Source: Anisakis pegreffii
Lineage: Eukaryota; Nematoda; Chromadorea; Rhabditida; Anisakidae
Assembly: GCA_035041965.1 (NCBI GenBank)
Contig: JAPYMA010003014.1
Coordinates: 62,001 to 126,000 of the forward strand
Direction: 5' to 3'
DNA: 64,000 nt
A model generated the notes under the pieces. The model did no database searches, was not told the origin of the DNA, and saw only the letters and a program-made list of their open reading frames with translations. The translations under genes and the position numbers were made by a program. The first letter of the stretch is position 1. Every line of letters starts with the position of its first letter. This document shows, one piece after another, positions 33,901 to 48,800 of the stretch.

Positions 33901-36900
33901 TATTTTTAAAGCGATGATTTAATCAAAATCATTAACTTGTTCATCCCAAAATGATTGGCGATCCAAAACGATTAAACAGTCAAACAAAAATTTGTGATTT
34001 CATGATTAGATAACACTGAAATAACACACTTCTGATAAAAATAGCGAATAGTTTTCAGTTAGTTTTTGCGATTGAACTGTTAAGATCGAAAACGTCAAAT
34101 TCTTTATCTATAAAATGATAACCACTATTTTCGACAATCACACGACCACTGATTCCATTGTGGCATGGTGCTTTAATTCTGATATGATTTCAACTTTTTA
34201 ATTCATACCGTTCATACTACAAAGGCAACAGTTTGAGTTACGCATTTGCATATTTGCACAATGCTTTCATCTTATTTTCATCGGATTATTTGCAATAAGC
34301 TGATGTCTTTCAGTAATGTTGAAAGCATTTGCCATCTTCACATACTGATTGGTGCCGATTTTTGATTCAAACAGCGAGAAAGTGCATTCGAATTCTGCCG
34401 CAATTTGTTTTCTGAGCTCTAGACGCTTTTTGAGTATCATGAACGAAACTCGATTTCGATCATAGTTCTCGTCAACACTGCATGGTACCTTCTGTACATC
34501 AGTTGAACGTGCATTTCGTGTCGTCGTTTCTTCATTCAATCGCAATTTATAATCTGAACAAGTCACGAAACTGAGCACCAACCGCATGGAGGCAGTGAGC
34601 AATCGCCAAAATAACCGATGAACCACTTCATATACCGTTGGAATGAGCTTAATTGTATTTAGCCAGTTGAATGACAATAGAATTGAATGGATTAGCGAGT
34701 GGTGAGCGTGTCGTGTCGATTTGCAAACGAATTAACTTTTATCAGTAGTAGCTGTTTTGTTCGTTGCTCGATTCGTGCGCTCATCTTTGGTCATTATCAT
34801 GTGACACGAACACATCCTTCATGCAAACCACACCATATCACATTTTTGCTACTATCTTAAGCACATCTCAAACATTCCGATGTTCATGCTTCATTGTCAG
34901 CTATGTGACCAGCGGATTTATTTATACAAACATTTCGTAATTTCTAACTTCTTTTTGGTGATCTTTCAGATATTGTTCGGCATACTGAAACCTGTAAAAT
35001 TTCATTCTTTAGGCTCATTCTTCAGTCGCTTCGTTCCTAAAAATAAGATCTACGACTGAACTGTTATTTGTTCGGAGAAACTCAAAATGCCCGATAATTT
35101 TGACCAATTTCATGATCTCCTTCATACGCATCATTCAGATTCAACTTCAATTATGAATTTCACGAAACCTGATGAAGTAACCACAAGTGAAATGCTGAAA
35201 CTTTATCAGTTTCATCCTGAAACATGATCGGTTTGGTTCCCCATCACCACCCACAGATTCAATGCCATCATAATGCATATGATCAAACTGTTCATCATTT
35301 TATCGTTATTTGATCGCTGATCGTTCGGAGATCTCTCATGAAACCTGAATTGACCTGAATTGTTTCTAGACGGCGACATTTGAAGCGATCTCATCGTTTT
35401 CGATACCTGAGCTGCAGTCACTCCCGTATTCACCATTTAACACCTCAAGAATCATTCTTCTACTGGCCTATCGCCCCATTTTTATGTTTTTGTACAAGCA
35501 GTAGAAATTCTAATCTATCGTTTTGGAATGGATGAAGAAATTGATTAACTGAAGTTGTAAATATTAGATGAGAGTCGTGTTATCATAATTTTAAGTGTTC
35601 CTGCAATTAGGATGTTGCATCTCATTAAAATTTGATCAAATTCGGCCAGAGTGTATTCATTGACTTCATGACACCGTAACTAATTAGAGCATTTGAGCAT
35701 CACTCATTTTGCTTCTCTTTCTTGATAGCGCAGCATTTCTGCGCGTTTCCACTATCAGCGAAGTTTGAGTTCATCGTGCGACTCATCAATCAATTTAACA
35801 TCAAATGAAGCACATTCAATTTTTGACTATTTGTGAAAACCATGACGAATTATGGTTGATTGATGCGAATTGATCGTACATTCAATTCACACGACTACAC
35901 TCGTTTACTGCAGTGAATTGCGTCACTATTCCGCAGTAATAACGCATTTACATGCGTAATGTGATAAGACTGCACCTGATACGTATCAGCTTAACAACAC
36001 ACATTGAGGTTGACTGCATCAAACGTTTTACACAGATTTTACTGTGTACCGTACACATAATCGCTATGGTTTACACAATCACCAACAATTAAAACCTATC
36101 GTGTTTCAGTGGACACTTATTCCAAATGTTCCTCATCATTTTGTATCATCATCTGCCGAATGCTGCAAGTTTTCGTCATGATCGAGGACTTGGAGCAAAA
36201 CACTTCCAATCGCACTGATAATCTTCATGCTTTCTAGTTTCGATTCACCAGCAGCATTTTGCTTGTAATGTAAAGATTTTTGGTTTGCGTTTGCATAAAT
36301 TTTAGTTTTGAATTTGTCATTGTCGTTTATTTGAAACTGTGAATGAGTGATGAAATTCTCGTGGAACAATTTTTTTTTTGCAAACATTCTTTTCGTAGAC
36401 GCTGAAATTTTACGATGCATTAAGTGACAATTAATTGTGCAGTTAGTTGTTCACAGCTAGACATTCTATCGCTCTACAAGAGTGCGTATTCGACAGAATT
36501 TCACAGCATTTGACAAATTTATTTGCAAAAAAAAAAGTTTCTTCCTTCCTTCATTAAAATCTGACGGTATTTGTCCTGTTTACATGTGTAACGTTATTAT
36601 GTTGTTGGAATGATTATTCGAACTGTAATAATCGTTTCAAACGAATTGAAAGCGCTAATCCACCATTGGTCTCGTTTACCACGAATTGATCAGTGGTTGA
36701 AGTGCGCTGTTGTGTGTTTACAACGGATATTGTCGCGGATAATCTGGTTTTATCCATGCGCAAGCGATTTCAACCGCTATTATAAGTGGTGATGTGCCCG
36801 CCTGACGACTTGCCTGCCACACATTTCGGTGCAGTGCTCCAATTATAATACATTACGATATGATAGCCCAAATGCGCTTTTGTGCAATGCTTTATGCAAA

Positions 36901-38937
36901 ATTTATGCAAAATGCTTTTCTATGTCTCGCTTACTCAATAACCAGTTCTTTGTGTTGTTGTGCCGTTGAGTATTGCTGTTGATGGTCTTGAATTCAGAAA
37001 AACTAATCATATCGTTGATGATTGAATTGTGGAACTTTCCATTTAGAGAATAACGCTTGCGGTTTAATTCGGCTTCTCAAGCTGGCATCAACTTTTGTGA
37101 TCTGAAGACTTTTGTGATGGTTGTATGATAACGATTGAACTCGATATAGTATTGACGAAGACGTGCTGTTTAGCGAAATAGATCAAAGAACATTTCTTTG
37201 GGAGTTTTTTTTGGTAATTGATTATGGTGATTTTTTTTACTGATAACTTTTTGGGGATTTTTTGATAATTGGTGATTGATTTTGACAATGGATACTCAGG
37301 GAGCATCAGAGAACTTTTCATACTGCTAATAATTGACAGAAAGACATCTAACGATCATTTCCCATTGCGTCATGTGAGGAAATTTAGTGTTTTGCTGGGC
37401 AAGTTAAATTAATCAAAATACGCCGTCTCTTAAAGACATTGAACATGTTGAAAAGGTTCGAATTCTCATCGTTTCCAAATCAAGTTCTCATCAGAGAGTT
37501 ATGTCCAGTGAATGACATGCTTAATGTCGTCTTTAAAAAATCAAAAATAACATGGAAACGCGCTGTTCTCGTCATCTAATACTACTCCTCATGCTTCCTT
37601 CCTTTCGCCTCTTCCTTTTGGTAGGCCTAACTTAAGAAGGTTCCTTGTTCGTTGCTCTATGAACATTAATTAGTTCATGTGATTTAGTTTGACTGAAATG
37701 TTTCTTGTATACGAACAGATTATTTAATTGTCAACGTATCAGTATGATATATATGACAAACGATTCGTCATATCATCCATTGAATTTTATTTATTTACTG
37801 TTCGCTTATGGACACCGCACGAGCCAAAGTCCTTTACATTTACATCAGACTGACTGCTCAAATATTTGTTCGTCTTATATGAAGTGTTACTTGTTATTTA
37901 TGATCACGCGCTTCTTACCAGTCGTTAAGCGCAGATCGTTTCATAATCTGGCGTGATCGTGTCTGAATTCAGCTGGCGTTTCGTTGCTTGTGCGACAGTC
38001 TCACTCGATCTCATGATTCTGCTTGTTTTGCCGGCTATATTTCCGGCCTTTTGCAAGACCAATATGTTGAAGTGTCTTCTAATGCGCTTACAGTGTGTGT
38101 AGTGTCTTTGAGAGGAAATAAACAACTCAAAACATGGATTCTGACGCTAGTCTGTAGATTGATTTTCTATTTGAAATCGCTCATTCATGCTGAAAAAAAT
38201 ATCATGAATGGACTGAATATAATTAAGTCAACAAAGAATTTATGCCGCTACTCCTTTGAAAATAGTCTATTGATGGTTCATAAATGACGCTGTTCATACA
38301 TAACTGGTCTATTGGTTTCCACACCTCAGCAACGTCATCACTGATAAATCAATTGTGACGACTGATAAAGCAAAACAGAAAATGAACGAAGTTTCACTGA
38401 TGTTTATCATGAACAGTTCAATCGATGTCTTCTTCGAGAATGTTCATATGATGAGGCGCTGAATAATCTCATCAGCTTTCTACTTAAGATCTCACCTCAT
38501 TGTGATATCCACGTTTTCGTTGCTTATTCGATTAGTAAATGTGCACTGTAATCTGATTTTATCATATATCTGATTATTCTCCTATGCTAAAATGTTGATC
38601 TGAAGAAAAGAGCCGTGGATATTGTCAGTATATCAGCGAATATATATCCCAACGAAAACATCAACGATATTTTCGTTTTTTAGAAATATTTTTATCAGTT
38701 GATCATATGGTATTGTAAATTGTAATGGGGACGCTTGTGTTTGTAATTTTATTGTTTATTATCATCTGCTGTCTTATTTGAAGCGGAGCATTCTATCTTT
38801 AGATATTTCCCCGCAGTATATTCTGCTTCAGAATTCCTCTTTGCAATTTGCCTGAATGTTTTCATCTGAGCACGTTCTGTGACACATCACATACTTTTGA
38901 AGCTTATTCCGTATTCATCGCTTATAAGACTGTATTG

Positions 38938-38982
38938 TATCATAAGATTATAAGATTGATTATAAGATTATAAGACTGAAGT
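38938..38982. repeat. ATAAGATT microsatellite-like tract
   Basis: ATAAGATT or ATAAGACT is repeated about five times with small interruptions. Simple sequence without gene context. Confidence 0.6.
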
Positions 38983-39240
38983 GCACGTCTTCGATTCACA
39001 CATGATTTGTGTTCAGAACCGCAAAAAAATAAAACGCCCTTTGCATTTGTGATTGTTCCCCTTCCACTGATTCAACTGTCACGCTCATAATTCTCACAAT
39101 AGGACTTTCATCAGTGTCATCACGTTCTATTAACATATGCACAATCAATGTGAAGTCAATGAGGATGGAAATTCGAGCGAAAATGATTCATCATTTTGCG
39201 ATAACAAGTTTTCCCGATCAGTGTAAGTTCACGCAATTCG

Positions 39241-39680
39241 CTTGATGTGCCCGAATACCTCATTAAGACAGTCGAACCCCGGTTGACAAACTCACTTCGT
39301 TCCAGCACTTGGTTCGTCATGAACCGTTGAGGCTCGGTTTTGCATTGTTATCAATGGAATATGATTACCTGGATTGGCCAGGCTATCAAACGTTTGTAAC
39401 GTTGCTGGCCACACTGCTCGCGTTTCCGTTCGCACTGTTTTAGCCTTGATTGTAGCCACCCCGCTGGCTAGGCGAGCAGGCCAAGTGAGTACAACCGAGT
39501 ATTTAATTAGTTGCCGTGAATACTTTGCACAATTAAATGTAGCCAAATATCAATCCAATAAATATTCATAAGTCTACAAAATAAGCATTCCGCCGATCGC
39601 TAACCGCGATCAGCAAAACAACCGCTCGATGTGTAAGTAACAAGTAATAACCTTGATGTGCCCGAATACCTGATTAAGAC
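39241..39680 (+). repeat. Segment flanked by 29-bp direct repeats
   Basis: CTTGATGTGCCCGAATACCT plus the next nine bases (39241-39269) recurs at 39652-39680 with one mismatch. It encloses 382 bp that includes a locally GC-rich stretch (39270-39500) around CACCCCGCTGGCTAGGCG. This looks like a small element or an unequal duplication. No coding gene is recognised; opposing small open frames at 39292-39571 are probably fortuitous. Confidence 0.5.
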
Positions 39681-42600
39681 CTCAGGTGTAATTTGTAATG
39701 CAAAATTACGAATGTTATCATATTCCGTTGATAATGCAAAATTTTAACATTTGTTAAGATCTAACACATACAATGCGCTCATTACTTTAGCATCAGTTTT
39801 GTTGAAGGTATGGAGCACAAGATGAATGAATTCATTTAATTAGGAAGTCTGAGACTGTCATGTTGTCATATGCTTTTCCAAGGTACTTCCGAACTATGAC
39901 TCACCGGTCAAATAGCATCGTTATGCAATGCTTCGAATCACTAAACTTATGTGCATTCGGAATCACTGTGGATAAAATGATGCAATTTATATTAGGCCAA
40001 GGAGTTTTTGCACATAAACGCCACACCTGCAAGCAGCTATGTCCATCAAAAACTGAACTGAAGCTGAATACACATCAGTCACAGCCTTAGGTGACTAGCT
40101 TCAGTCAAATCGAGTTCAAGTGTGATCAAACATTTGCCAATATTTACTGTATCCCCCTGAATGATCAGAAAACACGATCAGTCAAAAAAAAACGTAGTGG
40201 ATGAAAATCGATGTCGCTTTTAGATGATAGTGAATTGATACAATAATGGGATGGATGAATGGATATGTAATTATCGTAGAATCCGATACAACGGTACCAT
40301 CACTCGGATATCAACATTAATATTTTGATCAGACGATTATTGTAAATTACGAATAAATTGCAAAGATTTATAACGCATCAAAGAGAACTGATTGATGAGT
40401 GCTGTTCATACGTGAATGCATATCATCATCATCATCGCCAACAACATCATTATCAAATCATCGAATGCAATTTTAGCTGCACGTCAAAGAATCAACTCAT
40501 CATCCACTTATGCATACACTATTTATTTGTAGTAACTCGTTCCGGGAGATTACATCGTTTGCTTTACATTCGAATGCTATTTTATCATAACATTAAGGAG
40601 TTTTATCAGTTTCACTCTTATTTCTCGTATTCGTTCGTATTCTTTTTGTTTGAATCACTGATAGGCATCATACACAATGGAAGATCTTGATCGGCAGAAC
40701 ACTTTTCTTTGAGATGACATGAAAACTATCAGTTCGAACTATTGATGAGGAGCAATTTGTAACCGTTTTTTGGTTTGCTCACGTAATTGCGTTAAAAATT
40801 ACTATATTGCGAAATTTTATCGTAAATAGTTTCAATCACGTGAATGGTTACACTCACTCTAATTGTAGGTATCAGAAAACGAACAGTTTCAATGAGTGAC
40901 TTGATAGGGCAGAGATATTCCAAAAAGTCCATTGTTTAGTGCATAAGAGTTCCATTGTGATAGTGATTCGCCTGAAGAAAAGCGTTCCAAATCATGCAGC
41001 GAGCCACATGAAGTTGATGATTGGTTATTGATGTTGATATAATCATTTATTGAATTAATTCATGGCGTATATCATGTATATACCACTTGAAAAGCACACA
41101 CACAAATATGTAAATTATTCGTGATTGTATTTGTAATTGTATTGTATTCTACACTTCATTTATTCGCATACAATTTCGGCTTTCATTGATTTTTATTTTT
41201 GTGAAACGCACTGCGCTTTCGACCATGAATGCGAGTTTAGTGCTGAATATGAATCAGCTCGAAGGCTTTGTGCAAAAATATCTTGAATGTAATGAAGTAG
41301 TACTTTTGGAAATGTTCAATTGAACTGATATAGCGTGAACGATCATAAAACGTCTTCTGTTCGCATGATATCTTTGCGTTAATCAACACTTCCCTTATAT
41401 CAGTAAATATTTGCGTTAGTACTTCATGTTGCCACTTCTGCAAACATTCATCAGTATGTGAATGGAAGCGATTTGCATATGAAAACGGTTGAATTACTTG
41501 TTGAAGGACTGTTTTGATAGTGATTGTTGCATTCAGTGCTGATCATTTTTGATCAGCAATTTCATCGGTTGAATAGTCGTTGGACACGTTTTGTGTTTAG
41601 CGTTTGTGGAGTTCTTTGCATTCATCGTATTCGCCGAATCATCTCGGCAACTCAGAGTATCACTCCAATCGCTTGGTTACCTCTGATAGCAGGTAGTGAG
41701 TGATTCCATTTTGCTATCTCTTCTCGCCTCGTCGCTCACTTTGCTGTGAAGTCTGCAATTTCAAATGATGCCCTCATTCGACTATTGTCCACTTTTGTGG
41801 ACTTCAGTTTCTCGTCAATGAACTTATTAATAGTCCGCCGCTTTTTTTCGTCTAATTTGGCGTTTGCAAGAACAAGAACTTATGCTGAGCTCAGTGAAAT
41901 ATGATGAGATTTTCAACAATACGATAATGATGATAACACAGTGCCTCCACTTATTGCCTGGTTGTTTTGAAGTAATACGTAGAACGTGAAATTTACAAAT
42001 TGGTATTGAACTTTCCACACGATCAACTCTTTCCAAAGAATAATTTGATCGATTCTCAGTGTATCAATGATTGATTCATGTTCAGCTCGACAATCGTTTT
42101 TTCAGACAAAAAATTCCACTCTTTATTAAGACGTTATAAGCGCACATTCCATATCGGATGTTTAAACTTCTCTCTGTCAAGATTTTGTTGTAATCCATGC
42201 AACTCTATTACATTGGTATTAATGATAACGTGTTTTTCCTAAACATCACTGAACAGTTTACAAACGCACATCTTGAACACTGATCTGTGACGTTGTGATC
42301 TTGCACTGTCCCCACTTTTTTGAAACTATCTCCTCTGAACAAGCCACTCACATGTTTGTGATATGATAAGCACCAGATCCGACAGCGTTAATAATCGCAT
42401 ATAAACGGGTATAAATCTCTCAGATAAGTGCTGATTTTAGATTTATCGTTGTTATCAGCATTCTTGAATGCTCCATTTTTCATGTGTTCTATTTGTAGTT
42501 TGCATTGCACACAATGCATTCATAATGAATTCATTGAATTGCGAATTTTACGTTCGATTATTGTGAAATACGCATATTGCGCTCATAAGTGGTGACTTCG

Positions 42601-42812
42601 ATGAGAAAGTGAATAATCTATTCCAGGAATTCAGTTCAAAGAAAAAGCTCGTGCAATCACAAGAAACGACAAACTGACTAAAATCAATAGGTTCGTTCGA
42701 GGGTTCGCGAACTGCGCGACCTCAATTGGCCCATTGGACGAGTGGATTCGGCGGTTTCACTGTCATATCACAGAGTCAGATTGACGAATCAGTCAAGAGG
42801 TGAAGGACAAGA

Positions 42813-45800
42813 ATGGATTTCGATTATTGGGATAACCAAGAGGACAACGATGAATCGATGGATCAGCTCGAACAAGCTTCCAGTGTGTCGTCACCACAAC
42901 CTGTTCGACTCGTGAAAATCGGAAGGTAATTTCGAGCAGAGCTTAGAAGCTCAAATACGAATGAATGCTTCTCAGTTCACCTTTTTAAACCTTTCCAAGT
43001 GATTTGAACACCTTTTACTTAGTGCCTTCAACTAAATTCTAATTTTGATTCATTTAAACTGCTGAATTTTGACGCACATACACACACAATGACATAAGTT
43101 GCTCACAAGCTTTCTCAAAATGGCATAAGTAGCCCAACCTATTCACTATATAACATTGCAATTTATGAAGAGGCATTAAAAAGGTGTTATTAAAGTTCGA
43201 ATGCGACTTTTTTGAACAAGACTGACAGCCAAGATGAAAGTGCCTATTATGCCTTTCATTAGCTCAGAAATAAGCAAAATAAATATCCACAAGCGAAAGT
43301 TCAAGTGCCAGCGTATACCACAACTCTGATCCAGTTCAAGTGATTGGCTTTTAACGCAGTTGTGAAGTCTATAACTGATCACTGCTGTGTTTTTCATGCA
43401 GTAATCTTCTTCTGAAAAAAAAGTGGATTTGACGAAATACCTTTGGACGAATTCTCGTTTGACTTATTAAGCGACAGCACGCGAACATTCAGATGGACAA
43501 GAAAGAAGAAATTCATTCATGTTCTTGCACCGGATTTTGATACGATGAACGCACAGAGCTGATAAATCATAAGAGATGTTATTTCGGCACATTTCTGCCT
43601 TTCCAGTTTTGTGTGCGAATGGAAGAAATATGAATTACTTAGAGTATTGTTATTGTAGATTTGTTTTTGCTGAAAAGATGGATGATGACACTGATAGTGT
43701 CCACTTCCACCGAACCTACGATTGGTTTGACCTTTCCTGTTGACTAAACTAAAATCTGGGACGAGCCAAAGTGTTTCCAAGCGCGGACCATCGGAAGCAT
43801 ACAGGAAAATTTTTTAAACGTCAAAAAATGTCCTTATTCTCTTTGTCACTGCACTCACTTTCACCCATATGAGATTCTGGTTAGATTCGTCTTGTCATAG
43901 CAAAAAATAAGAAAAACTATCAATGTTCTACCTCGAAAAAAGATAATTAGGTGTTACAGGTTTGAAGTGGAAGATTTTTGCTCTATAGCTGTGATGAGTT
44001 TGTTTTGAAACGGAAATCAATGAATAGTTTCGGAAAAAAACTCGCGTTCAGCATTGCACTTTGTGCTCTGAGGTCCTCCACCTGATCGTCTTGTTGGAAT
44101 GGCCATCGTCTCTCTTCTCTCCTTCGTAACCACTGATTTCCAACATTCCAATGGCGTAATTTCAATTCGCCAAACTTGTTATCGTAGTTTGCGTTTAGAA
44201 ATTCTCGATTGTTTAATAACACTCATTTGAGATTATGTTCAGTTGCCTTTCACATGCTTTTGCGAATCAATGTGCTGCTACCATGGCGAATTTTGTTTTG
44301 TATTTTGCTTCGACACTTTTTCAACTTATTTCATTCGGAACCGTTCATCATTACCAGATGCTCAGGTCTCCTGATGTAGAAGCATTTTGTCATAGTAATC
44401 AGCTGATTATCGGACCATTTCTTCCGCTATTTCGCTGTATTTTTGCGTCGTCGTCATCGTAAGTGATGAGTGCTTAGGAACTGAAACATAGAGTGCCAGC
44501 AATTTTATCCTGTTCAAATAGCGAAAATGGTATATTTGGATTGAGGAGCGCAAATAATCCGAAGCACTTAAATGAAGTGTTTTGTCGTTGACAGTGTTTC
44601 AAAACACTTGAACGAAATGTTTTCCGAAGCATCAAAAGGTAATCAGCAACAGCAAAATCACAGACAACAATACACGAATTGTGTTTCTAAAAAAATTGTG
44701 TAAATAATCATTTCTTTTTTTCATCAAAACCACTCTATCAATCGAAAATATCATCTTACTATTATTATCAACTCCCACTCTGAACTGTCTCAATCAGAAA
44801 CAACAAAAAAAAATTCAAGCTCTCATCTTGTAAGTTGAGTCGAACTAAACTTCATTTCAACGCTATTTCAAAATGTATGCACTTCAAAATAAACTGGACC
44901 TTTTTGGACTCATTCACACCGTCTAGTTCCCTTTCACGAACCGTCCACCTTGCCTGATGTTAACTTACTATTGTGCTGACTTCGAGGTGCCCACTTCTCA
45001 TATATAGTGATCCTGGAATTGCGAGTTTCCGAACTGAAATTTGCTATCATCTTCTGCCATCCCCATCAGAGCACCTCACACCAATCTCATTTTCCTGTTT
45101 GTGGCTGCAATTAATGATTTCTTTCGTTTACTCCACAACAGCAAAGATAACAATAAGCGAGTCAGTCGTTGCGTATTGTTAAGATGATAAGCGTGATGCA
45201 ATAAAATAGCACACACTCATTTGTTCGTTCCATCCATCACTATGCACCACCTGATCAGTCAGTCATCTAAAGGTCTAACCCAAAGGGCATTTCGCTCGTT
45301 CAGCCACTATCATTACCTTTCAGTTCAGTTTAGTTTTTTTTGGTTGTTGCTCTTGCTGACTGCTCACATCAAAAACGATGCTGAATTGTTATGGGAATTT
45401 ATTGAATTGAATTTGTTTGATTGAATGGAATGCTAGCTATCAGCTGCACTGCACAGTGTGCTATAGTGTGAACAGTTTCAAGCGTTTCCACTGAAGTGAC
45501 ATTCTTGATTACATTCGCCAAATATTTCATCAACCATAACTGTAAGCGTACAAAGAGAATAACGTTCAATGTCAAATTATGGATTTAACTCATCACAGTT
45601 GTTCCGTCTAATCACCGTTTTCGAATCGCTGAAGCTTAAGCTTCGAGTTTTTTCCATTGATTGAAGTGACATTCTAGCGCAAAAATGCTCTTATTAGCGA
45701 TTTGAGAGTAATAATGATCCGATTTCTACGCAACTTGTCACCAGTGACTATTTGCACTACAACCATGACGAACGGTTACGATAATCGATGCCAAGATGGG

Positions 45801-48800
45801 GAAACGATTTGCTGAAAAGAAGCTTATCAGTGAATTAATCAATAAAAATCAATGAAGTACATTCATCTCTCTATTCCATCAAGTAGTATATTCGTTGGAA
45901 TCGCTCGCATTCTATAGAGCAAAATTGAGCGCAAATATGAGAATGAGAGGTGGCGGCTGACTTGGAGTAATGAGAAGAAATCGAAATTCTCAACGGAAAT
46001 GTTTTGGTGTAACCGGTTTCTCAATTTCAAAAATTTTACATTGCCCACGTTCTCGGTATCCCACTATCATTCATCTTCCAGCATCATCCTATCATTTCAT
46101 TATAATCGACTACGCTTGTGCATCTCGCAGATCATGTGATGACGATGACGATGCATAACGTTACTTCTGTAAACAGAGTGTTTTGAACACTCGTCGATGA
46201 TTCCGATCAATGTGAACTGCTGTCAAGCGCTTAATCTGCACCACATCATTAGGAATCAATTCCTTTTGTTAGGCTGAATAACTTTCTCAAGGTATTCATC
46301 GAACGAGTTTTCCAATCGGAGAAAACATCAATTTTTTTATCGCCTTTCAAGACTTAACTGTTCCAGATTCCGTCCCAGAAATGTGTCTTAAAAACAACAT
46401 TGTCTACGGAAATATCAGTGCGCAATATTTAGATTGTATAATCAATCTGAAACACGTCGTCAATTATTGATGAAGAATTGATGGTTTGTCGTCAGTATTG
46501 TTTGTGCGTGTAGGAGGAAGAAGTACTTGATTAGAAATTATTCTATTCTTCGATGAAACGTCGTCGTTCCATTTCCATTAATTATTCATTTGTTTCGCTG
46601 GCGATTGTCTACGATTGAATCTGCAATCAAAATCAGACTTTTTTTTCGATCTGTTTTAAATTATTCACTTCATCACTATTCGTCTTACATTTCAATATTA
46701 ATGCACATCTGAATTGAGCGAACGCTTTCGCACATAAATATCAACGGCACTCATTGAAAGTACTATTTCAAGTGGAAATTTCGCTGAAATTTTCTAATTG
46801 TGGAAGATGAGAAGGAATTAGAGGTAAAAATATTATTGTCAAAATAAATTTAATCTGATTATGATTGAAAGTTATAAGCACAGAAGCGAACGAGCCATAG
46901 GAGATGAGTGTTTACTCGTTTACAAATGAACACCTTCTTCGTTTTATTCTTCCAAACTTTTAAACTATTATTATGATACATCAAATATGTACGAAAATTT
47001 TTTTACTGCTTTTGTACCATTGAAATCCACAAAATTTTATTACTGTTCCATTAAAATTCACTCCGAATCCAATAAATGACAATAATTCCAGCGTATTCTC
47101 ACTTTGATGTTTTTAGTTGAAATTTCATTGTTTAGCCACAAAAACTATCGTAATATGATTTGAGACAAATTTTCTGATCGAATGTTATTAAATCTTCGTC
47201 AACAATTATCCATTTCCGATGGAAACTTTCATCGTTGTGCTCTTTTGCTGCCTTTGAAATGAGGTATTGAAATTTATTGTTGAAAAGAAGGTGATAGGTG
47301 GTGCCTTAAAATGCTAATTGTAAATAAGCCGTAGTGCTCTTGCCGTTCTTCGAAGCTGTCACTTTTGTTTGCATCTTTTCAATGTGTGCTCTATGAATAG
47401 ATCGTTTTTAAATTTGTATGAGTGTTTTTCGCATTGACTCATCCATGTGTTAGCAACACAATGGTTGCTGAAAATTTTTGAGTTTGCTCAAGCATGTTCG
47501 CTTTGAATGAGATGCAATCCATGTGCAGCGCATTCCGTTACCCTCACGCAAGCGCACATCGGATATATTTCAAACAGATCACAACAATTTCCTCCTTTAA
47601 TTTTGCGTTTGCTCGAGAATAACCTCTCATATCATATATCTGCAACTAACTGAAAAAATCTCCTGTGATCGTCATGAAAAATAAACTGTTCTGTACTAAA
47701 GTGTTCCTTTTCAAGTCTATGTATTTATTTATACATATTCCGCATTTAACTGTCAGAGGTTCCGTTTCGACCGAAAAACACTCATTGAACTCGACAACGC
47801 TTTCACAGAATCCCGTGTGGTGTTTCCGATTAACCATTGAAACATTTAAACGTTCAGCCGATTGTAAGAGGGAGTTTATCGACGTGCCCGTACAGCAGCA
47901 GTCATAAATAATGTGCGAAACGAACCGTCGTAATCATTCAATTATCGAGGTCATTCTCGAAATCGATTCTATGTGCATCTTTATTCCAATTTTAAAACAT
48001 GACGTATTTCCACTGTGATTCATGTTCAACAAAAAATATCTCATTAAAAATAGTCCGAATGAAGAGTGTTCCTATAGCAGAGTCGTGATGAAGTTACCAA
48101 TCACGCTCATGCCAGTGCAACTAATGCCATTTTCAAGAGATCTTTTCGCTTTTGCGTCATCAGGAAGTTTGATGTGCTTCTGCTACTTCTATTTCAATAA
48201 CGATTTGTGATTCAATCTCGTTGCCGACTGCAAAATAAGAAAAAATTTCGATTTAAAATTGTATTTGATCAATAAAAAGTACGTTGGAGTGTTATCAGTT
48301 TTCATTGATTGTTTTATCCAATCGAAATTAGAGGCTGTTAGCAATTTGCTATATGAGAATAGCATGTCATTTTTTGCTGGAATTTATTTTCGTCGCAGAT
48401 CGTAGTTAATTATCCTGAGTGAAATCTATGCTAAATAGATAGCGGCCGAAAAAGATGGCGATGGTGATTTTAAAATTTATTCTGTTGATAATGAATTGCT
48501 TTGGATTAAACAATGTAATCATGATGGCATTGAGAACGATAACGGTATTTACGAGGGAGATTAATTGAGTAGTGGGTTGAAGGCTGATAAAAATTCAGTG
48601 ATGTTTGCGCGAAACAGTTCAGATATTCCTCTGAACTGTTGCAACAGGTGAATAAATTCTTCACTTGTTATTCGTCTTCTTTTTGTTCTCATTGAACAAA
48701 CGCGAAAATCTCAATGTGGAAACTCGTTTGTGTTGTTGATGTTTCCGTTTATTTGCGTGTTATTATTGGTATTTCATTAAGCGTTAAATAAGAGAGTGAA

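Larger units (their letters stand above)
27906..42812. other. Long stretch without a recognisable gene, upstream of the nuclear receptor
   Basis: About 15 kb of AT-rich sequence with many GAATGAATG, TGATCA and TTCATTC words. Open frames are short. The largest (34267-34677, minus, 136 codons) has no recognised domain, upstream exon or splice partner. Multi-frame openness at 28728-29058 reflects composition. Distal promoters or alternative first exons of the receptor could lie here, but none can be shown. I saw no tRNA or rRNA gene. Confidence 0.45.

Noticed and set aside
28000..42800. CRISPR arrays, tRNA or rRNA genes
   Set aside because: I saw no regular repeat-spacer pattern, no tRNA A/B-box pairs with a cloverleaf, and no rRNA-like sequence; the window is eukaryotic nuclear DNA.
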